A DNA stretch of 64,000 bases from Mesocentrotus franciscanus (Eukaryota; Echinodermata; Echinoidea; Camarodonta; Strongylocentrotidae), in contig CP137668.1 of NCBI GenBank assembly GCA_037976565.1, positions 20,605,804 through 20,669,803 of the forward strand, read 5' to 3'. The position numbers and the translations under genes are program-made. Of this stretch, positions 1-13,100 are shown in pieces. The stretch's first letter is position 1, and each line of letters starts with the position of its first letter. The notes beneath the pieces are model-generated. The model had not been told where the DNA came from and did no database searches. It was given only the letters and a program-made list of their open reading frames with translations.

Positions 1-746
1 AAGAAATATGCCTTGATGTAAGAATTGCTCACAAGTCTTGAAGAAATGAAGAATAACAAATTATTGGTCAACCTAGACAAAAACATGCAGTTTGTAAAGT
101 CTAACGGCCGCGATCAAAACGAAAAATATTATGATATTGGAAGGTCAGATAAACAAAACGCATATGATTGACGAAGAGTGTGTACACGTTTGACTGAACA
201 TGACAGAACAATTTCAGATATTACTCAAATGATTATGAGCTCTAACAGCCAATCAAAAATGAAAAAGCTATAGCGTAATATTTGGTGAATTATTATGCCA
301 TCATTTAGCTTTCTTTCTCCCTATCTCTGCTTCTCTGTTTCTCCATCTATCTCATTATCCATTGAGCTCTTCTCTTACGATAAGGGCAGAAGCTTCAAAT
401 GGGTAATAGGTGTGGTGAAAATAACGAAACTTTGACGAATGGTCTTCGTCTAAAAGCATATCCCTATTGAAAATGCTAAAATGATGCAAACATTTAATGT
501 ACGACTACATGCTTTTGTTAATAAGTGGGCAGTGCTTGAAAGAGAAAGAGTTTCATCAAAATAAAAAAAATCCCTTTCAACAATTTGATGGTGACTAAAT
601 GATGATAGCACTAAGAGGAACATTTATTTGGAACGGTACAATGAAAAGGAGCAATACTGTTTAAAAGAATCGGCATTTCATATTTACCAGAAATGAGACA
701 TTTCTTTGCAGTAAAATTTCTATCGATGTATTGCATTATAAACAGC
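1..746. other. Non-coding stretch, no gene seen
   Basis: AT-rich unique-looking sequence with no reading frame that resembles a protein I know. The only local structure is a pyrimidine-rich run at about 308-357 made of irregular TTTCTC and CTCT units. Confidence 0.6.
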
Positions 747-1075
747 AATCTTTCGGGATTGTATAAAGCATTTGACGTGTATGTCTCTGCCCAAAGAGAA
801 ATGCTTCGGGACTGTATAAAGCATTTGACGTGTATATCTCTGCCCAAAGAGAAATGATTCGGGACTGTATAAAGCATTTGACGTGTATGTCCCTGCCCAA
901 AGAGAAATGCTTCGGGACTGTATAAAGCATTTGACGTGTATGTCTCTGCCCAAAGAGAAATGCTTCGGGACGGTATGAAGCATTTGACGTGTATGTCTCT
1001 GCCCAAAGAGAAATGCTTCGGGACTGTATAAAGCATTTGACGTGTATATCTCTGCCCAAAGAGAAATGCTTCACA
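747..1075. repeat. 53-bp minisatellite, about six copies
   Basis: The block TGCCCAAAGAGAAATG recurs at 788, 841, 894, 947, 1000 and 1053, exactly 53 bp apart, with one or two substitutions per copy. Each unit also contains GTATAAAGCATTTGACGTG. Because 53 is not a multiple of three, the same repeat peptide appears in all three minus-strand frames, each rotating into the next. The overlapping open frames at 611-1147 are therefore by-products of the repeat and not a gene. Confidence 0.93.
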
Positions 1076-2884
1076 TCTAAGTATTTCACGTGATTCTAAG
1101 CCGAGGGGAAAACAACACACTTGAATTCGGCATAGGGATGTTGGCAAAATTGACAGAATGATAAAGGTTAGAAGAAGGTTAGAATTACAAATTTATTGAA
1201 ACCAAAGACAACGATTTGCATAACAAATCAGACAATATTCCATCAAAGTCATCAGTTATATTTAAGGTCGCCATGAACAAATGAAGTTGTTCTCTTTTTA
1301 ATCCACATTCCACTTCCCTAATTTCCTTTTTTTCCATTCAGGTTTCTTTTGAACAAATAACCTCACAAGGTAATTGATTTTTGCTGTATCACGCCAGCAA
1401 CCACCTTTAAAATGTAAGTATCTTTCAGATATCTTTCGCGCCAAGGTTTCGTTACCATGGAGCAATTTCTATGTGGCTATACCTCGCAGGACAGCATCTT
1501 TGGATCCGAAGACAGGAAAACGTCAGGATAACCGCTGCGAGTGTGAAAATGCCCTAAGCTGATTATGAGTACATGATTGTGGACGACGGGTTTCGTGAAA
1601 TGTCACATAGCTCCTTGCACATGCCTGAACAGAGACGCATTGTTAATGAAATAGCCTGGCTCCTCTGCCCGTCGACATGGGGTATTAATACCGAACCTAA
1701 TTCGATCAGTATGGGCTTAATCAAAAGGGTCACACATGCTGTCGTCGTGAATTATGTGCTCAGGTTTTATGTGCTTCAAGGAAACATGTCCAGTTGGAGG
1801 AGAACCATAATTTGATAACCTCACATCACACTTGAATCAAATCGATATCAATAACCCGTCCGACGACTGTTGGCTATGTTTATTAAAGAGGAGGTACTCA
1901 GATCATGTGATACTATCATATTATATCAATTAAAAGTAAAACAAATAATTTATTTTGGAGACAATCCCATCATTCAAATTTCATCTTGACATTGTTCTTG
2001 ATTATTATTTTAAAAAATATAAAGGGTGTGGGTATATCAACAAAATCAGGGAATAACAGGTCGTATTATGATGTGCAGGACATACATGTAAATAGTTATG
2101 AGTAATTATTATTATGAAACTGTCAGCAACGCGTAGGTTCTCAGAACGCCACACCCAAGTTAGAAGTAGGCCTATGCGGTGACGCGAAAACATGCTAGAA
2201 TGCTATTATTGTTCTTTTCAAATATGAATAAGCCACATCAACGAAGAAATAAAACCAAATCACTAAAGTCATGCTGCCATTCTTTTTCTATACACATAGC
2301 CCATGCATGAACCAGTTGTAGGCAAAAACGAAATGTCCTGCTATTAATGATATGAATTGATATAAAAGATAAGTTTAAACAGAAAGCCTTTCTATCCATA
2401 AACCATAGTGATTTATAGTTAATTGTTTTAGATAATACGGATCCCCCTAAGACATTAAAAGTCAAATAGAAATAAAATTGGATATTCAAACTAGATAATA
2501 GACAGATGATCGCGACATACATGAAAGTCCCCCATGTGCATCTACGAGGAGACATTAATTAATTTCAAGGGAACCACATTGACTCATTGCAGTAGGTATA
2601 GTTGATCATAATGCCTACCGTTAAAGGTTATGTTTAACAACTTTCGGAAGTGTTTTTTTTATGTGGCTTCGTTATGCTGAAGTCCATGGTTGGAAATTAT
2701 ACATAAATTATATATTTTTTCAAACAAAACAAGTATCGTTGCTTCGTTTAATAAAAGGGTTCGTTATAATTTTCTCCATCAGTTTGAGAAAACACACCCG
2801 TGGTGCAGACTTGGCTTAAATAGGTCTACGACTCGAGTATTTCGACAGCACTGCGATTAGGAATATTAAAATCTTAAAATCTGT
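1076..2884. other. Non-coding stretch, no gene seen
   Basis: Two short plus-strand frames (1374-1562 and 1573-1815) lie here, but neither shows a recognisable domain, a splice-consistent neighbour or a compositional bias typical of coding sequence. I see no RNA gene or repeat structure. Confidence 0.5.
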
Positions 2885-2928
2885 ATGTGTTTGTGTGTGT
2901 GTGCAATGTGTATTTGTGTTGGGTGTGT

Positions 2929-2975
<47 letters not shown>

Positions 2976-3125
2976 GAGAAAGATGGCGGATACATAGGAT
3001 CCTCTGGCGGTCCGAAAATTCTGGGACAAGAAAAAAAATGAAAAGGGGGGGGGGTGGATCCACCACTGGAGAAATATATATAGAGAGAGAGAGAGGGAGA
3101 GAGGGGGAGGGAGGAAGAGAGATAT
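2885..3125. repeat. GT then GA microsatellite cluster
   Basis: A GT-rich run (2885-2928) passes into an almost pure GA run (2928-2980). After a short G-rich spacer with a run of eight or more G (about 3043-3052), a second GA/GGGA run follows (3080-3122). Overlapping frames on both strands translate to Arg/Glu or Ser/Leu repeats and are artefacts. Confidence 0.92.
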
Positions 3126-4362
3126 GGTGTGGGTGGTTCGGGTGTGAGTTTAGGCCACTGAGGCTAGACTCTTTTGGATTTCCTCACGATCGATGTGCTT
3201 CTTTCCTAGGACGCGAACAGCCGCCATTCTTTAAAGACGTTGCCGTATTGAGTTACGAGTTAGATTGAGAGTTTGGTACATTGCACCTGAATGCTGACAC
3301 TGCATTTTCGTCAGAGCTGGCATACATTTCGCTCTTGTCTAGCAATCTTAAACCTCCCAGTATACTTCCATTTCTATAGGACCAGCACATTCGCGTTTCC
3401 TGGGAATATATTGAAGACCATCTTCATAATAGGTGATGTGAGAACTATGCACAGAGCACCAGAACGAGCAAAAAACAACAGCAAAAACAAGATATTGAGA
3501 CGATGCGAAAGCATTTATAAAACCGTGTTGATAGAATACGTTAGAATGTTATTGAGGAATTATCAACGAATGATTCTTTGAAAGCATCATCTGTTTGCCG
3601 TATAGGATTAGACAAACATACTAGAATTATATAATATTTGGATAAACTGCTAATTTGCATTATAATAATTTGAAAGACACGTTGTGGTAAACCAGGGACA
3701 ACCCTTCCTAGCTCCCAGACTCGCTCAGTAGGTTTCTTTTGTCTGAAGTATCAAGACCCCAATATATCTTACCCATTGGTAACCCTCACATTATTCTAGA
3801 AGTCGTTTAGAGGGATCCTCTAGGAAGATCCCAGTATAAAGACAGTGAATTGATATGGATGTGACATAGACAGTGTACATAGCAATCCGAGTCAACCCCC
3901 TAATGTGTGCTTCTTAGAGCGTCTTGGCAAACACGACTGATCGATGTGGAACGAGCGGTCTGCTTCAACGTCATAACATTAGTACACACCTTGCGAGGCT
4001 CATCATTCGTGTTTCGTTTGGAGCGAGTCAGTATTCAGAGGTAATATAAACTTTGGAGAAATAAATATTTAAAGGAACTTACTACTTAAATTGTTTGAAA
4101 TGAAGGTGAAAGTGGTTAAATTTTTCTTGAATTAGCTGAGAATGTAAGAAAGAACAATCCACAAAAGATCTAAGGAAATGACAATGTTTCGAGAAGGGAA
4201 AGATTGTGTATATTTCCATTAAGAATGAAAAGAATTATATTCCAAATAACCCTAAATTTATAGTTATCATGATGCCTGAAGGAGCAAATTCCAAGGAATA
4301 GAATACCCGTAAAGTTTTTCCTTCCATATCTATTAGGACTGATTTTGACGTGTATTATTCAA
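3126..4362. other. Non-coding stretch, no gene seen
   Basis: Unique-looking AT-rich DNA. The 96-codon plus frame at 3291-3581 has no recognisable motif. No RNA gene or inverted repeat is obvious. Confidence 0.5.
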
Positions 4363-4392
4363 GGTTTATCGATAAACGTTTATCGATAAACC
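4363..4392. repeat. 30-bp perfect palindrome, paired TATCGATA cores
   Basis: The 30 bases equal their own reverse complement. They consist of two head-to-head copies of a 15-base unit, each containing the self-complementary octamer TATCGATA. It could extrude as a cruciform or be a double binding site for a TATCGATA-recognising protein (DREF binds this octamer in Drosophila; any role here is inference). Confidence 0.9.
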
Positions 4393-4811
4393 TAATCTCG
4401 TTAGTGACGTGAGAAGAATTATGTAATTTATGTAGCTGTATTCAATGAATATTAGCTATTTACCTGAAGAAGAGCAAAAGGTGATTCTCTTTGCAAAATG
4501 AATGAAAGCAAAATGATTTGCAGATATACAAAAATATATTTAGAAGGTTTAATTTACCAGTGTACAAAAATTGTTTTCCTTAAGTCACATACCATACTTC
4601 ATAAACAGGTGTTTCTCCATCTTCAAAATATTTCCTTACACTCACACTCTCTTTCCTCTCCCCTCTCTGTATGTAATTCGTTCTCAATGTTTTCTTATTT
4701 CCCATAATTATAGAAGCACCGTGTCCTTGTGCACAACTCTTTCTCGTCTAATCTCGTGCTTTGCGTGTTATTATTCGCCCTATGTTGTATACACTTCACG
4801 TTCTCATGTTT

Positions 4812-5175
4812 AATATTCTATTCTCGATGCTTTATGTATGTAGATGACGATGAACGTCATACTTTAGCAGTACCGTGGCAACCATAAAACCCCCCATAGG
4901 ACGGCATAATATGCTGGGTGTAATGTGAGGGAGGGGCAGGTAAAATACCCCCCTCCCCTCTTCACGTTGTCAAGTCTATTCTCCATGCTTTGTGTAAATG
5001 TTAGTCGACCTTGGACGTCATTGCGAAGCTGCCATACATGACATGTCTGAGCGTTACGTTGGCAATCATAATTCCCTATTGCATAGCAAATGTGTTGGTG
5101 TATGCAGGTGAATAATGTGTGAGTGTGTGAGTGTGTGTGTGGGGAGAGGGGGTCAAAATAATACCCTTCTCCTCC
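4812..5175. repeat. Diverged tandem duplication, two units
   Basis: Two adjacent segments (about 4812-4962 and 4972-5172) share the same order of landmarks: TATTCTC-GATGCTTT, a GACGTCAT block, a GCAACCATAA-like block, then a G-rich run followed by AATACCC and a C-rich end. Identity is moderate, so the duplication is old. The second unit has gained a GTGTGAGT microsatellite near 5117-5145. Confidence 0.65.
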
Positions 5176-7599
5176 GTTCATTTTAAAAGCACTGTAGTGC
5201 CTAACCCATCTCGCAAATGATTAAAAACAAAGCAAAGGCTTTAGACATGCATGGATGGTCACTATTTTAAGATACTATCTAACTCTAATACGTGTTGAAA
5301 AAATCAGTCCAAAATGTCCTGGGAAGCAGCAACAAATGGGTGCATGGTGAGAATGATATTAAATATCTTTAAACTACTCCTCTACTTACAATTACACCAA
5401 TGATTTTAGGGTAATTGGTATGTTATTGGAAATAAAATTTCTCTTTCTGATAAACTTCCGCAGATGTTTTTCTTACATTAAAAATAAATTGATAGATAAT
5501 TTGTCTGTTTTCACGGTCATACGATGTTTTTTGGCACTATGTAAAATATCAGGTGAGTTAAATTTTGGTAAACTTTTCTTATCAAATAATTTTTTTTCCT
5601 TGTTACGGTTAGGCCTATAAAGATAATTAAATTTAACCAAGCATTACGCTTCCTTATCGAATCATTTGCTTTTTTACTTATATGATACATAGTACTTTAA
5701 TACCATCACGTTTTAAAACTTCTTTATAACATGTCACATGGCGTTCAGTATAGATGGGGTCACATAAACAGTAGAAGAACGGCATTTGTAACCTCAGGCG
5801 ATAACTGTGTATCTCATACGCGTTTTTCTTAAACATATCCCGAAGTCAGGATAGAGGAAGGAAGATAGATAGCTTGAATTCAATTTACGAATACCGACAG
5901 AATACCCCATACTTGAAGAATAAGGTTAGGATAATTGAATTACCCTGAGGCTTACATTTGTTTGTCTTATCCTCATTTTCATCTCCGATCCAATGTCTTG
6001 TCCAAATTTAGCTACAGCATGCGTTCAGGGACCTCAGGTGGCAAGTACTGTTTCTTTTTACTTAGGCTAGTGTTTCTAGTTTCCATTTTACATTTATTTA
6101 CAGTGTTTTACAACTGCTCGAGCACTAGTTTTCACCTTAGAAGGTGTGTGGTCTCTCATTCGTCTCACTACGCTTTCCCCCCATCGGTATGATAATGAAT
6201 TGCAATGGAAAAAAAAATGATTTGAAATTTATAAATGTCATACCTCTTACTTCCTTGAAATGTCTGACAAGTTATACAACCGTTTGACTGACTGTTTTCA
6301 AAAACAGAAGAAGGTGAATAGCAAGAATAAATGTTTTGCACTTTTGAAGAAAAAAAACACGTCAAGACGGTCAATGAAAAAGAGTACCATGTTTCTCTGT
6401 TAGTGTGTACAATATCTTGTATCCTCGACTATTTTCATACATATTTGATTTCCATCATATAAATTCACACCATCTCATGTTTTGCAATCAATATCTCTCA
6501 CTCTTTGATGTCTCTTTCTGATACAGGCATTTTCCTAGTTATCATTCAATCTTAATCGGTATGTTTTGCCTGACTACCATCACCACCATAACGTCATAGA
6601 TTTAATCTTCTATCATCGTAGAAATTTGTGACGTTTTCAGTTGATAAGTGGCCTCGGGTGACGAAGCAAATTTCGGGTAGACTGATAAGCATTTTATCTG
6701 TGTAGGATCAAAAAGGTTTTAAATTATGAGAGGCATATAGTACATCCTCACGTAAGAGGATTTCTCGGGGCTTTAGATATGAAAATGGGAAGTTAAAATA
6801 TGCGGAATACACTACGTGTGAAAGTCAAGTCGTAATGGTAGTCAGTACCACCACTCGACGTTTATAGTCATAACATTTTAGAAAATATGAAATGATGCAT
6901 TAATAATCATTCGCTAAGTGATAATGAATCATATTTCTCCCCTTCGAATCTCCTATCGTTGCTATGCGGCTACTTAATTCTCCTCTCATTAGTTTAGATT
7001 TACACCCAAAACCGAGACAAAAAAAAAAAAGATCCGTGAGCATTTAAATCAAACTTTTATGATGTTCAACTCACCTGCTTTACACTGTAAACTGTGCCTA
7101 TTTGCACAATGAGAATTAATACCAGTTGTGCAAATTTGAACCTTTCTTTATTCATGTGTACCGTTTGCTTATCGATTTCCCCCTTTTTACTCCCCATATC
7201 TTCGCTAAGTCTATAAAAAGATGGATCTCAGATTTGTGGCTACTTACACATCCTCTCAACCCGCTTTAAGCTGCAGGTGTTATACAATTTATGGCGCCTT
7301 TCATTATAGATGGAGTGCCCTTTTATAGGCGCCATCCATCCAAAGCAATCATATTGCGATTGAGTATGTGTGATATTCGACCGGAATGAATTGTGCCGGT
7401 ATCTTTCTAGTACTTTAATATCCCCTTGTCAACGACTTAAAATCAATATAAAACAATTCCTAAGAAGAATTCTAGAATTAATCGCCCGAGTCTTATATAT
7501 TCAAAGATTAATTGCGGTGCACAACTTTTGAATGACTTTACAAAGCTTTACACAACAAATTTACAGTGTATGCGCTTGGAGAGCAAAATAATTATTCTG
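5176..7599. other. Non-coding stretch, no gene seen
   Basis: AT-rich DNA with scattered short frames (for example 5420-5620 and 5935-6192) that show no known motif. No clear repeat boundaries were found. Confidence 0.5.
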
Positions 7600-7798
7600 T
7601 TTTATTAACTAATGTAAAGCACCTTGAGCATGTTTATGTAAAGGCGCTATATGAATATCAATATGTATGTATGTATGTTTTATCAGCTGTATATTTTTTT
7701 TCTTCATAAGTGCGCCTTGAGCATCTGATTTCAAGTGAAGTCGGTGCCTTACAAGTCTCATATATTATATTACATTATTATTATTATTATAATTATTT
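7600..7798 (+). repeat. Two retroelement-tail-like segments with microsatellite ends
   Basis: Two successive segments share a TAAAG(C)ACCTTGAGCAT-type block and a following GCGCTATA- or GTGCCTTA-type block. One ends in (TATG)n at about 7660-7678 and the other in (ATT)n at about 7770-7798. This conserved 3' end followed by a short microsatellite is typical of SINE/LINE tails found in many animals. Family assignment is uncertain. Confidence 0.55.
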
Positions 7799-9807
7799 AT
7801 ATGGAGTAACATTTTATGTAGGCCTATGTGTATCAAGTCGTATTATCTACGGTAGATGATAACACACTACATGTGTAATTGATCGACATGATTAACATTA
7901 TCAATAACATTTTACAATTAATTTCTTACATAACTTCACTACTTTGTAGTTGACTTATTAAAAAATAACAGTAACAATACATACAGCACACCATTTGACA
8001 GCATGCCATCTGAGTGTTGTAATAATCTATAGCCCCCTCTATTTCACATTGACGCATGGTATGGATCATAATTCCACACACTGTCCGGTAGCAGCACAAA
8101 ACCGTTTTGACAAGCAGCAATCGAAGTAGATTGTTTGCTTCCAAGCTCCAATATTGGCATGTGCTTGTGCATGAGTAATGCATCTTTTATCATGGGCTTA
8201 TAATATTATTATACAAGCATTTCCAGTATGAGGAGGATGGATGAAAACACTTTGAATCATACTAACAATGACTTATGCAGGATTTAAGTGCCATATAGAG
8301 ATATTCTCAGCTAAATGGTGTTATAATTATTGTATTGAACATTGTGGAAAGGAACTAAAGGCCTCCATAATTATATGCATCTTCTAAACTTTGACACAAC
8401 GCTCACAACACAAAAATATTTCAATTTGAGCGAATATCAGTAATTTAAAATACATGTACAGTCGAAGCTATGTATATATTATGAACAAAATAATGGCTTG
8501 TTTTGTAGTAACATAATTTATGTGTTGTATATGTAAATACAGTTAAATCTTTGTTTTAAAGAGCGAAATTGAGACTTCCTATCCTATAATGATTTGTTTT
8601 TAAATGACTACAAGAGAAACACAGAGAAGCATAACTATCATGAGTACCAAATCGCTTTGATTGGCGTATGAAACATCACCACAATCCCATATACTGGATA
8701 CTGCCAAGAAACAGCACAGAGCACGTACGATTGACATCAGGAATAGAGGTTGACTGTATATATTATCACATTATCACATAATCCTTGGAAGCATGAATAC
8801 CATGACAACTTGCAAACCATCAGGATAAAATTGTTTTATACGGCTATTTAAAGTCCAATCGTATCCGTATTTTGTACTGTAATCAAACAAGCAGCGAATA
8901 TTATGCATCGATCTCCAAACCTCAGCCAAAATATCATACACAAGAAGGTATTATAGCTATTTTTATATTAAAAAAGTGAGAAAATAACCGACCTTGAGAC
9001 TTCCGTCATTATCAAACGTTATGTAAAAAGAATATTCACAATGTGACGTGAAACATTTTGAATGAAAGAAAAAATATATAGGGATCTATACAAAGAGGAA
9101 TTTATACTGCCTTAAAAGACTAGAAGACGCTCTAAAGCATGATTGTGAAAAATGTGTTTGTCTATCGTAATTATTCAAAATAAACAAGCACTAACCAACA
9201 AAACATCATTATTTGGACTAGGTAAAACATTGTACTAATAGGCCGATCTAGAAGATTACCAATTCTATGTTTTATAGGATGGTTGAATTGTATATATTCT
9301 GTCGCTGATTTTTCTTTCTTTTTCTTCAAAAAGTGTATAGCATTAGTCCCAAGCCTTTTTTCTAATTGTTATATTCGTAGTCTTTGGTTATTCAGCTTTG
9401 ATGACGTGTATAAAGCACGCTTCACTTAATATGTCGGTGAAAAGTCTGAATATAAGAAAAACCCACAAAAATGCGCAATGGAAAAATATACGCTATAATT
9501 CACTGACAAGTTGATAAATTTACATCGCAGTCATAATGGGAAAAGGCAGATATCATTTATACCATACATCATTACACACACTTTCAAAGGAATAGCTAGT
9601 GACCATCCCAACTACCGATGAAAGAAAATAAAAACATATGATGCATCGCATTTTAACTGACAAAGGGCAACGAACAATTTTAATCGGTTTCCTGACCAAA
9701 GACGATACGTCTCCGGTTAAAAGGAAATCATTCAGCTGCCGTCTGCGCAGATGGTGATATTTGATTCTAGGTAACTGGACTACACAGAAATAGAGATGTT
9801 TTCTTGT
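7799..9807. other. Non-coding stretch, no gene seen
   Basis: AT-rich DNA without a convincing reading frame, RNA gene or repeat boundary. Confidence 0.5.
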
Positions 9808-9873
9808 TAGTGGGTGGAGTGTGTGCGTGTGTGTTGTGTGCGTGAGTGAGTGTGTATGTGCGTGTGGGTGATG
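9808..9873. repeat. Imperfect GT microsatellite
   Basis: A run of GTGTGC, GTGAGT and GTGTAT units. The His/Thr-rich minus-strand frames that overlap it (9553-10012) are artefacts of the repeat. Confidence 0.88.
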
Positions 9874-10094
9874 GGATATATTCCATTTCATTTATTTCCA
9901 CAATAACAGCAAATAAAGTTATAAAGACTTTCACTAAACATAATAACCTTACAAAGCAAAGCTTATAATCCAGGTTCCCTAACATAGATATCACAGTATC
10001 ATTTAATAACAATAATAATAATAATAAGAGGCTTAAAACATGATAAAACTTTAGTATACACTGTTGCTTAAAAGCAACTGAATTTATAATGAAT

Positions 10095-10165
10095 AATAAA
10101 AAATCTGGGTTTATATGGCACTAAATACGAAATACCGTCTCTAAGCGCTGTACAACAGTCTACAC
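10095..10165 (-). repeat. Retroelement tail fragment, reverse orientation
   Basis: Reading the minus strand, a GCGCTTAGAGACGG block is followed by GTGCCATATAAACC. This is the same type of 3' tail as at 7600-7798 but inverted and without a long microsatellite. It is short and diverged. Confidence 0.45.
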
Positions 10166-13100
10166 AACAGTTCAACTTATTGAACTATTGCAGAAAATAG
10201 CTTTCCCCTCATGATTATTGTTGCTGTGTATATAATATGAGATACACGTAACATCAAAGAATTCACAGAATAACGACTATTCAATCTTACCATTAAGGTT
10301 CTGTTGTGCCGCAGTCAGTTCAATGGATGGCTGCTTTTACTTCATAATTTAGTCAAAGGTTACCGATTACAGTCATGTTTGTGGGGTAATTTTCCTTTGA
10401 AGTCATAGAAACAGGGTTCACTTTGTATTCGAGAAACGTATTTATGTAGAAAGCTCTGTCCTCGTATCCCAGGGGGAGCGATCTATCTCAAATTCTCTTG
10501 AGATGCCAAGTTTAGTCAGTGACCATGGACGTATTCCATCAATCTTCGTATTGTATATTCGGTTTCTTGACACCTCAGCCAATTCTAATGAAGGGATCAA
10601 ACCAATACTTTATATTGAGATAAATAGAAATATCTAATTACATATTCCAAACACACTTTTAGAGACAATGTAAAATATCGTCCATTCTTTCCTGTTGGCA
10701 AATGGCATTTCAACTGCACTCAGCATAATAAGAATGTAGAAACTATCTACACTTAAGATTTTCAAACAAATATTTAATATAAACTTATCTTATAATATAG
10801 AAAAAATAATCATAAACTAATCCTCTTTAAGATGATTTGCAATTGGAATCATACCATTCATGTATGAGTGGGCATTGTCATTTAACAATGATTGAGTCTC
10901 TGAAAGAAAATTGCCCAAAATGGGGCATTTGGCCATTCAAATGTTGATGAGCATTAGAGGTATCCTATGGCTTGTCCACGATCTTGGGTGGAAAGGAGAG
11001 TCATCTTGACCGTGCTTGTGAAAACCATTCATTGCTGAGACTACAATTGACACCCAAAGCTCAATCCTCCTCATTATTTCTCATTCTTTGTTTTCATTGT
11101 CGAACAAGAATGTCTTACAGATGCACGTGTTTAGTTACATTTTAACGGCTACTTGCTCTAATTTGTGCAATTTTCTTACTAACTAGACCTTCTAACAGTT
11201 AAATCAATGTGCCCATCCAAGCGTCAAAGTTAAAAACTTTACATTAATAATGATGTTGGTGGAGTATTCATTTGATATATATTTATATTATATTACATTC
11301 TATTGACGGTTTATATGAAAATTTTGAACAATAACGAGTGTCCAATTTCTTCTTTGCTGAGTGTAGTTTCTATGCTAAGTAGTTATGTTTAATTAGGAGA
11401 AAAGGTGTCGTAAAAATTGGTATGTATGTATGCACTGAATTCCCTCCAAACACATACGTACATGTACATACAAACTTCCATTATCGTAATATGGAAGAGG
11501 GTTTTAAAAAACGCGAAAACGAAATAGAGGTGTATTCGATATACGCATAAAATCTTTGTGTATGAATTGCCTATGTTGCTATTTAGTTTGTTCCTCATAA
11601 TCCTCTTCATGAATAAAAAAAAAGGTGATTTGATTAAATCTATTCATTGTTTTCAAATCAGCAACACTGGCATTATTACACATAATTATCTAAATAAATA
11701 TTGAAAACTTATTTTATAATTAGGCCTACTTTCATTAGCAAATAGATATTAATGAAAAAGCATTAGTTATAATAGGTTATTATATACCTTGAAGGCCACA
11801 CCTCGCCATCGTGGTGATGAAGATACAGTAGATAGTGTGGTGTGGCAGGGTTAAAAAAAAAAACCCAGGCTGAATATTGAAGAAAAAGAAAAATTTGTGA
11901 TAAACTTCATGTTAACTTTAGGCCAATACGTAATATACATAATGTATATCCAAATTCTTTATGATCGTAAAGAGTATAATAGTAAAAGTCTGTTCATTAA
12001 TTTCATATCAAAATGTCGATATCATATAGCAAATAAGCAAAGTGTTTTATTGACGAAACACAAAGAAATTATTCAAGAAGTGTTAAGGTTATAACCATTC
12101 ATTTAATTTCTCTTGTCTTATATATAATGTTTAAAATGTAAATTGATGTAAAAATATATGATGATCAGTATGTGAAATAAAACACCTCGGTAAGATAAGA
12201 AAAAAACCAACTCAATAGTGAAATCGTGTGTAAATTAACTGTGATTCAAAGTTAGTTAATAGTAAGTTTTTGTAAAATGGATTCTCAAAGTTTTAAAGTG
12301 ATGGCAAGTTTAGAGCTTAATAACACTCATTCTCTCTAAAGAATTTTCGAAGTGAAATCGCATCAATCGTTGGCACAGGTTGTTCATAAATGTTTGCTCT
12401 TTTCGCGAAGGCTGGATGTGTTGATACCAGGGAAGGCGAAAGTGTGGTATTATCTTCATGTGTCGTCAAGTTTCCCTTTAAACACGGCAATCATTCTATG
12501 TGAAAGCACCGTGACCCGCATCAATAGTTCACTTTGAGCGGAGAAGTCAATTAGCCGTTATGCCTGCTTTCTCGTCAGAGTCGTATGAACTCAAACCTAT
12601 ATATATTCAGACAGGCGCCAGTGTATGACGATCAAAAAACATGTAAGAACTCTTGCCCATTTATATTTGGGATGAATGTGACAGTTTTTAATTTCCACCC
12701 TTTCCATCATAAATTCAAGTCGGCAATTGAAGAGTTTTTTCTCTCTCTTTTCTCTCCCTGGCCTGCACAGAAAGTCATCTTATTTATCGTGATTCATCAT
12801 TAAAGCTTTCATTTATGTAACGTTCTCACGCTCTATAGGATATTCTTACTTTCCTTTGTTCGATTCTCATTTATATAGTTTCTTGTATCTTTCCAATTAA
12901 ACATTTTCGACTATACACCTATGTTTATACATTTTCTCAATATCCAATTCGTGTCAGTGATTTCATACTGAATCATCATTATTAAATGAGCATGATCATC
13001 ACATTATCATTATAATTTTGTTCTCACCATCCAATTCATCCTTTCAAATGCGCATTTTCATGTCTTGGTCCAAACAATAATTGACACTGCTTGTTATTAT

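Noticed and set aside
747..1075. Possible CRISPR-like array (also considered for 61115-61370)
   Set aside because: Units are fully tandem with no variable spacers, and the surrounding DNA is eukaryotic.
611..1147. 178-codon frame with internal peptide repeats
   Set aside because: The 53-bp minisatellite gives the same peptides in every frame, so openness is a by-product of the unit lacking stops.
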